Below are positions 1 to 10,029 of a stretch of 64,000 nucleotides of DNA, piece after piece. Position 1 is the first letter of the stretch, and each line of letters starts with the position of its first letter. This DNA is from JACKAQ01 sp020634975 [NCBI: Calditrichia bacterium] (GTDB lineage Bacteria; Calditrichota; Calditrichia; RBG-13-44-9). The stretch is taken from contig JACKAQ010000003.1 of the NCBI GenBank assembly GCA_020634975.1, positions 62,001 through 126,000 on the forward strand, given 5' to 3'. A model generated the notes under the pieces. That model made no database searches. It was not told the DNA's origin and saw nothing but the letters and a program-made list of their open reading frames with translations. The translations under genes were made by a program, and so were the position numbers.

Positions 1-3000
1 CGACTTCACCGATGTCTGGTATACCCGCATTACACCCGATGGCGTTTATTTTATGACCTACCATTTTCTGGCGCGTTGGGATGGTTCAGAAATGAAAGTT
101 TGGGACCCTCCGGTCAGCAATTTTTTCCGCTGCTTCACAATTGCGGATACGCTGATGGCTCATTGCGGCGTGGATGTGGGTTTGGCAAAAATGGTAGACG
201 ATTCGTTGCAAATCATCCCCAATTCAACCGGTTTCCGATATGTCAATTTTGTAGCTCCTGCGCCCGATGGAGGCGCCATATTGGGCGCGTCGATCAACAA
301 ATTGGTGCGATATGACGGCAGCACTTTTGAAATCCAAAATAGCGCGGTTGATGCGTATTTGGCGAAATACGAGCTTTACAGCGGATGCTCAATTCCCGGC
401 ACAAATTTGTATGCATTGGGAACGTTGAGCGGCGGTGTCGTGATTACGGATGCGGATGGAAACATTAAAAATATATTCAATAAAAACAGCGGTTTACGCG
501 ATGAAACTATTTGGTCGATGGATACCGACAATCAGGGCGGATTGTGGATCGGGATGAACAATGGTCTGGCGCGAGTGGCGCTGCCGCCGCAATCCACTTT
601 TTATGATGAATCGTTGGGAATCGAGGGCACGGTAGAGGCGATGGAACGCCACACCGGCACTTTGTATGCAGCCACCAGCAACGGCGTTTATTATCTGGAA
701 CCGGCAGTTTCTGTGCAATCGCAGCCGCAATTCCGGGAGGTTGAAAATGTTGGTGCGCAGTGCTGGGATCTGCTGTCTATCGGTGATGATTTGTTCTCCG
801 CTTCGCACAACGGCGTTCATCAAATTTCCGGCAATCGCGGCAAATTGATCTATCAAAAAAACACCAATTCGCTGTATCAATCGCGATTTCATCCAAATTT
901 TATTTTTGTCGGCACTGAGTTTGGTCTGGCATTTCTCAAAAAAACTGCCGGAAAATGGGCGTTTGCCGGCATGCTGCCGGGCATTAAAGATATGGTGAAC
1001 ACCATTGCGGAAGACGATGACGGAAATATTTGGGTGGTAAATTCCCCTTTAAATTTACGCAAAATCACGCTCGCCAGCGGTGTGCCGCTCGACAAGTTAA
1101 CGGAAGCGGACGTCACGATTTCCAGTTACGAAAAAACACCGGCATTACAAGACAAAATGCTGGGCAGCATCTATTTTCTGGATGGAAAAGTGCTGGTTTC
1201 CACAAACAAAGGTCTGTTCGGATGGGAAGATGATCGATTTATTCCGGCAACCAATTTTGACAATCTGGCAGATTCGACCCTAAATATCGTGCAAATAAAA
1301 CGCTCTCCGGGCGATGTGGACCGGATTGTTGCAATTCAGAACGGCGAAATCAGAATCGGCACTATCGACCCAATCAATCGCCAAACAACGGTGTGGGACA
1401 CCGCCCGATTTGCCGACTTGCGCGATCATGGGCAAATTTATATGCTGTTCCCGGACAAAGGCATTGGCGGCGAATTGTCGGCAGATTATCGCTATCTCTG
1501 GATCAGCAACGATGAGGGATTGCGGCGATACGATTTGTCAATTTCACCCAATGTTCAAACAGATTTCCCGATGCTGATTCGCCGGGTGACAGTCAATACC
1601 GATTCGCTAATTTTTGGCGGAACGGATATTTCCGAACCCGGAACCGTGCGCGAACTGCTCTACAAAAACAACGCCTTACGTATTGAATTTTCCGGACTTA
1701 GCTACGCTGCACCGGAAGCGAATCGCTATCAGTATTTTCTCGAAGGATTCGACACCGACTGGTCGCACTGGACATTGGAGAGTCAGAAAGATTACACCAA
1801 TTTGCCGGAGGGCAACTATCGCTTCCGGGTGCGATCGCAAAATTTGCAACAGCAATTCAGCGAGGAAGCAACATTCGTTTTTGTCATTTTGCCGCCGTGG
1901 TATCGCACAGGATTGGCATATTTTATTTACACAATTTTAGGGATTCTGGGATTGTTTTCGCTGGTGCGCTGGCGGGTTTCACTGGTGGAAAAACGGGCGG
2001 AGGCATTGGAAGCCATCGTCGCGGAAAGAACCGCACAGCTTGCGGAACAATCGGAAAAACTGAAAGAGCTGGACAAACTGAAATCCCGCTTTTTTACCAA
2101 TATTTCCCACGAATTTCGTACACCGCTAACGTTAATTTTGGGACCGATGGAAAAACTGGCGGAAGATGTGCAAACGGATAAATCCCGGACCATTTTGCAG
2201 GTGATGCGCCGCAACGCAAATCGGTTACTGAAGTTGATCAACCAGTTGCTCGACCTCTCGCGGCTCGATGCCGGAAAATTATCGCTCCATTTACAAAACG
2301 TGGATGTAATCCCGCTGATGAATGGCATTGTGATGTCGTACGAATCGCTGGCGGAAATGCGCAATATCACGCTGAAAATCGACTTACCGGATCAATCGTT
2401 GCATACGGCAGTCGATGTGGAAAAATTTGAAAATATCTGCCACAACCTGTTGTCCAATGCATTCAAATTCACGCCAAACGATGGCAAAATAGATATTGCC
2501 ATTGATGTGCATAGCGATGCTGAGTTGGACCAACCCTACCTCGACATCCGGATTCGCGACACCGGTGAAGGCATATCCGCAGATCGGCTGGAAAATATTT
2601 TCAATCGATTTTATCAGGTGGACGATTCACCCAATCGGGCGCATGAAGGCACCGGCATCGGGCTGGCGTTGACCAAAGAACTGGTTGAACTGCACAACGG
2701 CAGCATATCCGTGACCAGCAAACCGGGAGAAGGTTCAGCGTTTACGGTGCGATTACCGTTCGGACAAATTGAACAGGATGCTGTCGAAATTATGCCGACG
2801 CCGACTGAAAATTTTCCCAAAACAAATATTTCTGGCGAATTTTTTGGCAACAATTCCACCACCCCTGCCGAGATGACAGCGCCGGAAAACGGCAGCCAAA
2901 ATGCGGCGAAACCGTTGCTGCTGCTCATTGAGGACAATCCGGACATGCGCCTTTACATCCGCACATATCTCGATCCGGAATTCAGCGTCATCGAAGCGGT

Positions 3001-3664
3001 TGATGGCGAAGCGGGTGTGGCAATGGCGCAGGAAACCATGCCGGATTTGGTCATCAGCGATTTAATGATGCCCAAAATGGACGGATACACCGTCTGCAAA
3101 CATTTGAAAACCGATGAGCGCACCAGCCACATTCCGGTTATTTTGCTTACCGCCCGCGCTGCCCGGGAAGACAAACTCACCGGACTTGAAACCGGCGCAG
3201 ATGATTACCTGATCAAACCGTTTGATGCCAAAGAATTAGTGGTGCGGGTGAAAAATCTGATTGAATTGCGATCACAGCTTCGCGAACGATTCAGCAACGC
3301 AACGGTCATTAAGCCGACGGAAGTTGCTGCAACTTCGATAGATAAATTGTTTCTCGAAAAAATAATTTCGGTGATCGACGCACACATTGGCGAAGAATTG
3401 TTTTACGTTGAACAATTGGCAGAAACCGTTGGGATGAGCGTTTCGCAGCTCAACCGGAAATTGGGTGCGTTGATCGATCAGCCCGCCGGACAGCTGATCC
3501 GCTCAATGCGGCTGCAACGCGCGGCCGATTTGCTCAAACAAAATGCCGGAAATGTTGCCGAAATTTGTTACGAAGTCGGTTTCAGCAGTCAAGCGAATTT
3601 TACCCGTGCGTTCAAAAAACAGTTCGGCGTTTCGCCAATGGCCTATCGGCGAAGATACGTTTGA
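1..3664 (+). CDS. Hybrid two-component sensor/AraC-type regulator (HTCS), 5' end cut by window edge
   Basis: One-protein two-component system of the HTCS type: a periplasmic sensor drives phosphorelay to a cytoplasmic AraC DNA-binding domain. The reading frame is open from base 2 with propeller-like sequence before the first Met at base 53, so the true start lies upstream. Numbering from that Met: two-component-regulator propeller repeats about 1-530 (motifs such as IWSMDTDNQGGLWIG), Y_Y_Y Ig-like domain about 540-605, one TM helix about 618-641, HisKA with phospho-acceptor His686 (SHEFRTPL), HATPase about 790-905 (GTGIGLAL), receiver about 955-1070 with Asp1003 (VISDLMMPKMDG), AraC HTH about 1100-1203. 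HTCS proteins usually control adjacent genes, so the secreted-protein array downstream is the obvious target. The ligand is unknown. Confidence 0.93.
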   Translation, partial: DFTDVWYTRITPDGVYFMTYHFLARWDGSEMKVWDPPVSNFFRCFTIADTLMAHCGVDVGLAKMVDDSLQIIPNSTGFRYVNFVAPAPDGGAILGASINKLVRYDGSTFEIQNSAVDAYLAKYELYSGCSIPGTNLYALGTLSGGVVITDADGNIKNIFNKNSGLRDETIWSMDTDNQGGLWIGMNNGLARVALPPQSTFYDESLGIEGTVEAMERHTGTLYAATSNGVYYLEPAVSVQSQPQFREVENVGAQCWDLLSIGDDLFSASHNGVHQISGNRGKLIYQKNTNSLYQSRFHPNFIFVGTEFGLAFLKKTAGKWAFAGMLPGIKDMVNTIAEDDDGNIWVVNSPLNLRKITLASGVPLDKLTEADVTISSYEKTPALQDKMLGSIYFLDGKVLVSTNKGLFGWEDDRFIPATNFDNLADSTLNIVQIKRSPGDVDRIVAIQNGEIRIGTIDPINRQTTVWDTARFADLRDHGQIYMLFPDKGIGGELSADYRYLWISNDEGLRRYDLSISPNVQTDFPMLIRRVTVNTDSLIFGGTDISEPGTVRELLYKNNALRIEFSGLSYAAPEANRYQYFLEGFDTDWSHWTLESQKDYTNLPEGNYRFRVRSQNLQQQFSEEATFVFVILPPWYRTGLAYFIYTILGILGLFSLVRWRVSLVEKRAEALEAIVAERTAQLAEQSEKLKELDKLKSRFFTNISHEFRTPLTLILGPMEKLAEDVQTDKSRTILQVMRRNANRLLKLINQLLDLSRLDAGKLSLHLQNVDVIPLMNGIVMSYESLAEMRNITLKIDLPDQSLHTAVDVEKFENICHNLLSNAFKFTPNDGKIDIAIDVHSDAELDQPYLDIRIRDTGEGISADRLENIFNRFYQVDDSPNRAHEGTGIGLALTKELVELHNGSISVTSKPGEGSAFTVRLPFGQIEQDAVEIMPTPTENFPKTNISGEFFGNNSTTPAEMTAPENGSQNAAKPLLLLIEDNPDMRLYIRTYLDPEFSVIEAVDGEAGVAMAQETMPDLVISDLMMPKMDGYTVCKHLKTDERTSHIPVILLTARAAREDKLTGLETGADDYLIKPFDAKELVVRVKNLIELRSQLRERFSNATVIKPTEVAATSIDKLFLEKIISVIDAHIGEELFYVEQLAETVGMSVSQLNRKLGALIDQPAGQLIRSMRLQRAADLLKQNAGNVAEICYEVGFSSQANFTRAFKKQFGVSPMAYRRRYV

Positions 3665-3724
3665 CGCCTCTTTCCACTCGCCACAACCATTTTTTTCATC
3701 ACAAAAATCTGTTTTTTAGCGTAA

Positions 3725-3766
3725 ATGCGCGAAAATGACAAGTTTTTGCGCAGTATCGAAAAGATT
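3725..3766 (+). promoter_or_regulatory. Phased direct-repeat motif, copy 1 (candidate HTCS/AraC operator)
   Basis: Two half-sites start with ATGCGC at 3725 and TTGCGC at 3746, exactly 21 bp apart. Each is followed by an A/T-rich TGA- or CGA-containing half, and the block ends in GAAAAGA. The same 42-bp pattern recurs at 9649 and 13812. AraC-family proteins commonly bind direct repeats 21 bp apart, and an AraC-type domain is encoded 60 bp upstream. Binding is inferred. Confidence 0.55.
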
Positions 3767-3864
3767 TTTGCCCACCCAATATTGTAATTTTATCCAGCAA
3801 ACATAAAGACCGGTTTGATCGATTAACTACCGGCAGAAATATCAATCAACACAAAAGGTGCATC

Positions 3865-4158
3865 TTGAAAAACTCTGAATCATTCAATCCGCAACAGATC
3901 AAAGGATTGGTATGGCGCACAGCCAATAATATTCAGGCAAGACAAATAAAAAACGCATTGGAAGCGCTTCGAATTTTATGTGAAATACAACAGGATGGTA
4001 ATGCCGAGCAAGCTGTCTACCTGCTCATCGTTCCGAACCCGGCGGATGTCCCCCGGGCAACTGATTTTATCTGGCGCGATGAGTTTGGCTTGCAACTGAA
4101 GTCCGTCGGGGAAATGCCGCAGGATTATCATTTGCCGAAATCAGATAACAACCATTGA
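3865..4158 (+). CDS. Small hypothetical protein, 97 aa
   Basis: Not recognised. The start is TTG at 3865, chosen because an AAAGGTG ribosome-binding site at 3853-3859 sits correctly before it. The protein is soluble, without signal peptide or TM segment, and has a mixed helix/strand pattern. It has the feel of a small phosphorelay or modulator protein, but no motif proves that. It lies about 100 bp after the phased-repeat motif and between the HTCS gene and secreted gene A, so it is probably the first gene controlled from that promoter. Confidence 0.55.
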   Translation: MKNSESFNPQQIKGLVWRTANNIQARQIKNALEALRILCEIQQDGNAEQAVYLLIVPNPADVPRATDFIWRDEFGLQLKSVGEMPQDYHLPKSDNNH

Positions 4159-4821
4159 ATCATTCAAACCCTTTGAAAAAGCACTATTTTATTTCATCCA
4201 ATTCAAAACAGTGATTGTGATGTTTATCCCAAAAACCAGACAAGTCGTTTGCTGGAATAGTCAATTTCATCTTAATTCTGAAACCGTTGGGAAACATTTC
4301 TCAATTGATAATTGAAATTCAAGATTGAACGAAATGCATCACTGATCGTCAGTGCAATGCGTCACGAAAATGTTGTATTTTTCAATATGATTATATTTAG
4401 ATAACAATATGTTTGGCGGTGCGATTTGTCACAACGAGAAATTCCAAAAAGGTTGTTATTTACATCGCCTTATTTGGGAATTTAAATAGTGCTTCGCAAC
4501 TAGGCAACGTCTGTTAGTGGTTCAACATTCCAAACTTTTCACCCCCGGATTTCAAAGCATCCGGTAATTCATTCCTTTTTAAGCTGAAGTTGCATTTTAG
4601 CGTCTCTATAATCAAAACAACTGTTTACGCCGCAATACTTCGACATAAATAGTATCAGATTTTCGAAGTGCATTTGTTCAGATTGTTCGCTCTTAACATT
4701 TCAAGGATGAAATCGTTCTCGCCATTTATTTCTACCTGGGTTGATCGACCCGGTGAGGAATTATCTCTTCCAGAATGTTGCAAGTCCATAAATACATTTA
4801 CTTTAACGGAGGATGTCCACA
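4159..4821. other. 663-bp intergenic region before gene A
   Basis: No convincing ORF. The sequence is AT-rich with several short inverted motifs, for example CACTGA-TCG-TCAGTG near 4340-4354. It probably carries the gene A promoter and a long 5' leader. A good ribosome-binding site (GGAGG) lies at 4808-4812. No further copy of the 21-bp-phased motif was found here. Confidence 0.4.
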
Positions 4822-7800
4822 ATGAATAAATTGGTTTCTGCAAATTTCTGCAAACTAATTTTTCTCAAATTTATTTTGTTAGGCTTGTTTCTAGTTGCGT
4901 CAACCGGCGCATTGATTTCACAGCCTGCCAGAGATCAACAAACGGATGACACACAAAAGCAACAATTTGTTGATAATGAAATTATTGTCCAAATTAAGGC
5001 AACCGCGGCGAAACAGGCCGGGTTGAGCCATCGCCCGATTTACGGCGCTACTGGCCTGCCGGCGCTGGATGCGCTGAATAACCGCTATGGCGTGCGCAGT
5101 GCTGAACCGGTGTTCAAAACCATCTCCCAAAAAGCTGCCAGCGCAGCCAAAGCCGAACAGTTCGGTCTAACCCGCATATATGTGTTAAAGGTCTCTGACG
5201 GTACCGATATCGAAAAGGCAATCGCTGAGTATGAAAAACTGCCGGAAATTGCCTATGCCGAGCCGAACCTTCTTCGTACTTTGACAGCCGTTCCCAACGA
5301 TCCATTGTATGCCAGCCAGTGGGCTTTGAACAACACCGGACAGGCAATTCCCTACAACAACGTGGGCACGGTCGGAACACCCGGCGCGGACATCAACGCC
5401 CAGCTCGCCTGGGATTTGCACACCGGCGATAACAGCATCATTCTGGCCATTATCGATTCCGGTGTCGATTACAACCACCCGGAATTTGCCGGACGCATGC
5501 TTCCCGGGTATGATTTTTACAATGATGACAACGATCCCATGGATGACAATGGTCATGGCACCTCATGTGCCGGTATTGCTGCCGCGGCCGGAAATAACGG
5601 CATCGGTGTCGCCGGGGTTAACTGGAATTGCAAGATTATGCCGCTTAAAGCGGGGGGCAGCGGTAGTTCACTCACCTTAACTGCAATTGTCAACAGTATC
5701 AACTATGCCGCAGATAACGGCGCTCATGTTCTTTCCATGAGTTTTGGCGGCGGATACAGCGCAACAGAAGAAGCTGCTGTAAACTATGCGCATAGCATGG
5801 GTTGTATTCTGGTGGCTGCCCGGGGTAATGATAACAATTCATTTGCCGAGTATCCGGCAAGTTTTGCCAATGTTATGGCGATTGGTGCAATGAGTCCCTG
5901 CAACGAGCGCAAATCGCCTTCTTCCTGCGACGGTGAAACCTTCTGGGGCAGCAGCTACGGTGCAGACCTGGACGTAATGGCACCGGGCACCCGCATCCAT
6001 ACGACAGATATTCTCGGCGCCGGCGGATACTCTGCCGGAGATTACACAGCCACTTTTAACGGTACTTCTTCAGCTGCTCCGTTCGTCGCCGGTGTGGCAG
6101 CGTTAGTCCGTTCTTATGCGCCCTCACTCACCAATGACGATATTCGCGATGTCATCAACAGCACGGCAGTGGATATCGGCGCTGCCGGTTTTGATATCGA
6201 AACCGGCTATGGTCGTGTAAATGCCTACGCCGCACTGAATTTTGCGCTGAGTTCCGTTCCGCCGCAAGCTTCTGTTTCACCAACCGGACTCAGTTTCACG
6301 ATGGACCCGGATCTGACCGATAGCGATGTCTTTACCATCAGCAATGCCGGCGGCGCTAACGCCCGCAACTTATTCTGGAACATTACTTACGATCCCGCCT
6401 GTACCTGGCTTTCTATTGATAAAGCAATTGGACGTCTATCCGGAAACACCAATGAACAAATCACCGTTAGCATCAACACCTTAGGGATGATTGCCGGGAA
6501 TTACCAATGCACGCTGAACATCAACAGCAACGACCCAGATGACCCGCTCGTTGAGATCGTCGTCGATCTGAACGTAAACAGTTTGCCACCGCCGGACATC
6601 GCGGTATCGCCGGGCGCATTCTTCTTTAACCTCAACACCGGTGAAAACACCACAGATATGCTCACCATTTCCAATGATGCACCTGCCGGAAACCTGAATC
6701 TGCACTGGAATGCCACACTGCAAGGCTCCAATATTGACTGGTTGGGGATAAACCTCAATGCCGGGATCATCGCTCCGCAGGACAATCAGACGGTGCAGGT
6801 CAATGTAAATGCAACGGGTTTGAGCAACGGTCTCTACCAGGGAACCATCGAAGTGACTTCCAATGATCCCAACAACGTGACTATCCAAATTCCGGTGGAG
6901 CTTTCGGTAATGGAGCCGGTAATTGGCGGACAAAAATTATATTCGTTTAGTTCTGCTGGCAAAACCATTCAGCGAGCTGAACTTGATGGTAGCAACCTTG
7001 CCACCGTGCAATCAGGGCTTTCCGGACCTCTGGATGGGGCAGTAGATGAGATCAACCGCAAATTATACTGGATAGACTTGTTTGACGATACCTTTTATCG
7101 CAGCGATCTGAATGGCACCAACATGGAGACAGTTCTATCCGGGCTGAGTTCACCGTATTCCATCGCGGTGGATGCCGTGAATAGCCAGATCTATTGGATC
7201 GAGGTTTTTCCGGTTGCAGACCGGCGTATCCGGCGGGCGAATTTAGATGGTACCGGTATTGTGACATTGGTCAGTTTTTCCGGTCAAAATGCCAACGGAC
7301 TTTCCCTGGATATCGCCGGTGGAAAAATGTACTGGTGTGAAGGATTTGATTTCGCCACAGCACCGGAAGGTATTTGGCGGGCGAATTTAGATGGCTCAAA
7401 TCCGGAGAAAGTCGTTGATCTTAGTGTAGATCCATTTGGTCTGGCTCTGGATCTGGTTAATGGTAAAATGTATTTTGGTAATACCGAGAGTGATGCGATT
7501 ACCCGCGCTAACCTTGATGGTAGCAATGTTGAAAACGTATTTACCGGGTTTGAAGCCTCGGACCTGGACATTGATGTGGCTAATGGAAAACTCTATTGGG
7601 GCCGCCGGGACGGTATTGGCATTCAGCGCGGAAATACGGATGGAACCGGTATCGAGACACTTAATGTACCTGGCAACAGGCTAACACTGGATTTAAGCGA
7701 TCCGGCTTGTGCCATCACCGGGTTGGCTGCAGGTAACCAAACCGCCTGTGCCCCCGCAGACCAACACTTACACCCAGGAAGTGACCGTTACCTACGCATT

Positions 7801-9505
7801 TCAACCCACAACAGGCACGTTGGATGTCAACGGACAGAGCTTTGCCATCACCGCCAGCCCGCAAACCGTTACACTGGTTGGTCTGGTTTCAAATGGACAG
7901 GCTGTTAATGTCACAGCTTCCTTTTCCGAAGATCCGACCTGCAGCCTGACGCAGGCAGCATTATTTACCGCTCCGGCAAACTGTGAACCCTGTGCCATCA
8001 CGGCGTTAGCTGCCGGCACCCAAACCGCCTGCGATCCGGCAACCAACCTGTATACCCAACAGGTAACGGTAACCTACGCGCATCAACCCGCCAGCGGCAC
8101 ACTGGATGTGAACGGTCAGAGTTTTGCCATCACCGCCAGCCCGCAAACCGTTACACTGATTGATCTGGTTTCAAACGGGCAGGCTGTAAATGTCACCGCC
8201 TCTTTTTCTGCAGAACCGGCGTGCAGCCTGACGACGAATGCATTGTTCACTGCCCCGGAAGCCTGTGATGCGTTAGATATTTGTGCAGAAATTAACCCGT
8301 TGATTGCGGAGATTGACGCATTGCTGAACAATCCCGGTACGCCACGGAAATCCAAAAGCAAGCTGATCAAAGCTAAAGATTATCTGAATAGCGCCTGCGA
8401 CAATTTTACCGCCGGTGAATACGACCGCGGATTTAATGATCTGGCAGACGCGGCTGATGAACTCAACAAAGCCATGGACAAAGGCGCCAACGCCGGTGCC
8501 ATCCGGGTTGCTACCGTTGACCTGGCACGGTTGATTGCCACCGAAACCATTGCCGATGCCCAAGCTTATGCTGGTGATCCGGCAATCGATCAACTCCTCA
8601 GCAAAGCAGCAGAAGCCCTCGCCGATGGCGATACCGAACGCGCTGATGACAAATTCGACAAAGCCGTGAAAGAATACGGCAAAGCCTGGGAATACGCCGC
8701 AGAAGCCATTCAACTGGCGGGCAACACCGGCACCGGCGGGGAAATTTCCATGGATCTCGATCCGGTTCTGAATGCCATCGATGCGTTGCTGGCAAACAAT
8801 CCCAATAAAAAAGCCCGCAAAGCGTTGCAAAAAGCGCACGGCAAAGTGACTGATGCCCAAAGCAAATACGACAACGGCGATATCGAAGACGGATACGGCA
8901 AGCTGGAAGACGCCGTCGGCTATCTGGAAGACGCCGCCGATGAAGGCTCGGACGCCGATCCGGTGATCGCCAACCTGCTCACGCTCGGTCGCGATTACGC
9001 TGTTGCCAAAATCACCGAAGCGCAAACCTACGCCGGCACACCGGAAGTGGATCAGCAGATCACCAAAGCCCAAAATTATTTGAGCGACGGGGACGCTGCC
9101 GCTGCGCAGGGCAAAAACGAAAAAGCGATGGATCGCTACGGCAAAGCCTGGATAGAAGCGCAGGAAGGCGTGCTGCTCGGCAACGGACTCGGCAAAACCG
9201 CCGGCGAACCGGTTGCGGTCATTCCCACCGAATACGGGCTGGATCAGAACTATCCCAACCCCTTCAATCCGGAAACGACCATCCGTTTCGCTTTGCCGCA
9301 ATCCGGCAACGTGACGCTCAAAATCTTCAACCTGAGCGGTCAGTTGGTGCGCACGTTGGTCAGCAGCGATTTTGCTGCAGGACAACACCAGATCGTTTGG
9401 AACGGTCGCAACGATCTCGGCGAAAAGGTTGCCAGCGGGATGTATCTCTACCGCATCACCGCCGGATCATTTGTCCAAACCAAAAAGATGATGTTGATGA
9501 AGTAA
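4822..9505 (+). CDS. Secreted array protein A: subtilisin-like protease with YWTD propeller and constant C-terminal module (frameshift at 7751-7755)
   Basis: Start ATG at 4822, because the ATG at 4813 overlaps its own GGAGG site. Signal peptide about 1-32. An S8 peptidase domain follows the pro-region, with catalytic Asp212 (IIDSGVDYNHPEF), His245 (NGHGTSCAG) and Ser416 (NGTSSAAPF). Next come two Ig-like domains of about 110 aa, then an LDL-receptor-type YWTD beta-propeller (6950-7690; KLYWIDL and similar repeats). After these are two roughly 85-aa repeats containing VNGQSFAITASPQTVTL, the duplicated alpha-helical module, and a YPNPFNP sorting domain ending MMLMK. The frame breaks at a run of five C (7751-7755). 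Removing one C gives ACAPQTNTYTQ, matching gene D, so this is one gene with a one-base insertion (sequencing error or real). Exported and probably surface-anchored. Substrate unknown. Confidence 0.88.
8273..9505 (+). repeat. Constant C-terminal module, copy A (class I)
   Basis: A stretch of about 410 codons repeated almost unchanged at the 3' end of all five array genes. It starts LDICAEI, contains two related alpha-helical halves (AIRVATVDLARLIATETI... and DPVIANLLTLGRDYAVAKI...), and closes with the sorting domain. Copies A, D and E form class I (linker LLNNPGTPRKSKSK; sorting core ETTIRFALPQSGNV). Stretches of more than 150 bp are identical between copies A and E. Confidence 0.9.
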
Positions 9506-9542
9506 ATTTGGAAAAGTAAACCATCATTTTTCTGAATAAATC

Positions 9543-9580
9543 AACAAACCCCCGGACGTCTGTAACATCTGGGGTTTGTT
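9543..9580 (+). terminator. Candidate terminator after gene A
   Basis: Perfect 10-bp inverted repeat AACAAACCCC (9543-9552) and GGGGTTTGTT (9571-9580) with an 18-nt loop, 38 bp after the gene A stop. The downstream T run is weak, so efficiency is uncertain. A diverged copy of this block follows gene B near 13703-13745. Confidence 0.55.
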
Positions 9581-10029
9581 GTTATTGCGTTTCTGTTTCT
9601 CAACCCACCGGGTATTTTGGGGGAAAAATTGCCAATAAAATGTGCCCAATGCGCGAAAATGACAAAATTATGCGCAGTATTGAAAAGAAATCACCCTTCT
9701 GAAAAGCTAAATTGACAGCAGCAACAGTTTGAAACACGCCACAGGAAGTTCCTGATGTTGCAGTAACCGCCCCGGTTCTCCTGTGATAAACTATTCAACA
9801 GTTTGGTCTTTGATAAAACATGATATTGCAATATGTGACCCAAAACTCTAACGTTTTTTCACTCGCATGTATATTTCGCAATCCGCGACCGGAATTACGG
9901 TTCACTTTTAGCGCGGGATACTAACCTTAAACAGTCTCACCTGTAATTGTAACACCGCTGAACATCATTAGAAAATTTTCACAGTCTTTGGTTTTTATTA
10001 AACACCCCTTACTCAGGAGGAACTATTAA
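9581..10029. promoter_or_regulatory. Upstream region of gene B with phased direct-repeat motif copy 2 (9649-9690)
   Basis: Half-sites ATGCGCG at 9649 and ATGCGCA at 9670 are 21 bp apart, with the same 3' block GAAAAGA as copy 1. The flanks match those of copy 3 at about 80%, but copy 1 shares only the core. A further shared element TTGCAATAT followed by TGTGACC lies near 9823-9840 and again near 13913-13936. Gene B has an AGGAGG ribosome-binding site at 10015-10020. Confidence 0.55.

Noticed and set aside
8273-9388. Long minus-strand ORF (371 codons) opposite the constant module, with similar ones at 12386-13177, 20028-20666 and 24164-24856
   Set aside because: They mirror the repeated sense module, lack ribosome sites and have Phe/Gly/Val-rich composition typical of antisense reading of Ala/Asp/Lys-rich codons.
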